Of a DNA stretch of 64,000 bases, positions 63,531-64,000 are shown one piece after another. Where the stretch lies: contig NZ_JANUQM010000004.1 in NCBI RefSeq assembly GCF_030386795.1, forward strand, positions 62,001 through 126,000, in the 5' to 3' direction. This DNA comes from Streptomyces sp. S.PNR 29 (GTDB taxonomy: Bacteria; Actinomycetota; Actinomycetes; Streptomycetales; Streptomycetaceae). Position 1 is the stretch's first letter; each line of letters opens with the position of its first letter. Under the pieces are notes generated by a model. That model ran no database searches and was not told the DNA's origin. It was given only the letters and a program-made list of their open reading frames with translations. The position numbers were made by a program, and so were the translations under genes.

Positions 63531-64000
63531 GACACCTTCCCCCGGACCGTGTCGAGCATCGGTGAGTGCGAACGGCTGCGCAGGGCGCGGCGGTTGGAGC
63601 GCTCCTGCAGGATCACTCTCAGCACGCGCAGCCCGTCCCGCACGGCCCGCAGGTTGCTCGTGCCGTGGATGCGCAGGTACTCGTGGCTGGGGATCTCCTG
63701 CACCTTGAGCCCGGCCTTGACGACCCGGATGTTCATCAGGGTCTCCACCTCGAAGCCCGTGCAGTCGAGGTCGATCTTGTCCAGGCAGTGCCGCCAGAAC
63801 GCGTTGTACCCGTAGCAGAGATCGGTGTAGCGGGCGCCGAACTTACGGTTGACCACCGCACACAGGGCCCGGTTGCCGAGCTTGCGGATGAAGGTCATGT
63901 CGTCGGTGCCGCCGCCGTTGGCGAAGCGGGAGCCCTTGGCGAAGTCCGCGCCCGAGACGAGGGCGGAGACGTACGACACGATCTCCTGGCCGTCGGCCGA
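63527..64000 (-). CDS. Family-2 glycosyltransferase, 5' end beyond the window
   Basis: The last 157 residues of a dolichyl-phosphate mannosyltransferase-like GT2: GADFAKGSRFANGGGTDDMT, then LGNRALCAVVNRKFGARYTD, LCYGYNAFWRHCLDKID and FEVETLMNIRVVKAGLKVQE. The start and donor-binding part lie outside the window. Stop overlaps the next gene's ATG. Confidence 0.88.
   Translation of the reverse strand, partial: SADGQEIVSYVSALVSGADFAKGSRFANGGGTDDMTFIRKLGNRALCAVVNRKFGARYTDLCYGYNAFWRHCLDKIDLDCTGFEVETLMNIRVVKAGLKVQEIPSHEYLRIHGTSNLRAVRDGLRVLRVILQERSNRRALRSRSHSPMLDTVRGKVS

Overview
The window is high-GC Streptomyces-type actinobacterial DNA: GC-rich third codon positions, GTG/TTG starts behind GGAGG-type ribosome sites, a streptogrisin-like secreted protease, a secreted lipase and several small actinobacterial families (DUF6083, DUF402, DUF72, CbpM-type regulator).

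The main feature is a 48,446-bp Tn7-like transposon (4214-52659) inserted inside a chromosomal dnaE2 (ImuC-type error-prone DNA polymerase) gene. The 5-bp duplication CCCCG stands at both junctions (4209-4213 and 52660-52664). Removing the element and one duplication joins 560 N-terminal codons (2534-4213) to 592 C-terminal codons (52665-54443) in frame, restoring a 1152-aa polymerase. The break falls between the first two catalytic aspartates and the third, so the resident gene is disabled. The ends carry three spaced TnsB-type sites on the left and three crowded ones on the right, the asymmetry known from Tn7. A leftward operon at the right end (52499-45876) encodes TnsA endonuclease, TnsB DDE transposase, TnsC/TniB ATPase and an 850-aa TniQ/TnsD-like target selector. 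No integrase and no Cas gene was seen.

The cargo includes a complete, diverged dnaE2-imuB-like operon (18022-22451) with the same gene order, ATGA overlap and lengths (1150 + 326 aa) as the locus that was broken (1152 + 329 aa), behind two SOS-box-like sites. The element thus appears to break its target and bring a substitute. I regard this as the most interesting system in the window.

The left half of the cargo is defence-like: an XRE/ImmA-type regulator-protease; a type III CBASS operon (TRIP13-like ATPase, a small unknown protein, HORMA protein, CD-NTase, S-4TM membrane effector); an AIPR-family protein; a UvrD-like helicase with two small partners; an XRE regulator with three 17-bp operators; and a HEPN/RES toxin-like protein. 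The right half (about 22.5-45.6 kb) is a stress island bracketed by inverted, decayed IS5-type transposase ends. It holds a phosphoketolase remnant and acetate kinase, a PucR regulator, a general-stress protein, dnaK-grpE-dnaJ-cbpM-clpB-trx-zinc finger-cNMP/TrxR fusion-hsp20, an MFS transporter, two DUF2267 proteins, a PP2C phosphatase, a DUF1931 histone-fold protein, membrane proteins and PsiE. It resembles in concept the transferable heat-resistance loci of Gram-negative bacteria.

The flanks are ordinary chromosome: an SPFH protein and secreted protease on the left; on the right the surviving imuB-like gene, lipase, a 44-aa protein, methyltransferase, DUF402, GNAT, GntR, DUF72, an AAA protein, polysaccharide deacetylase and two family-2 glycosyltransferases, the last cut by the window edge. 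All functional calls rest on reading motifs and domain order by eye; no database search was run.
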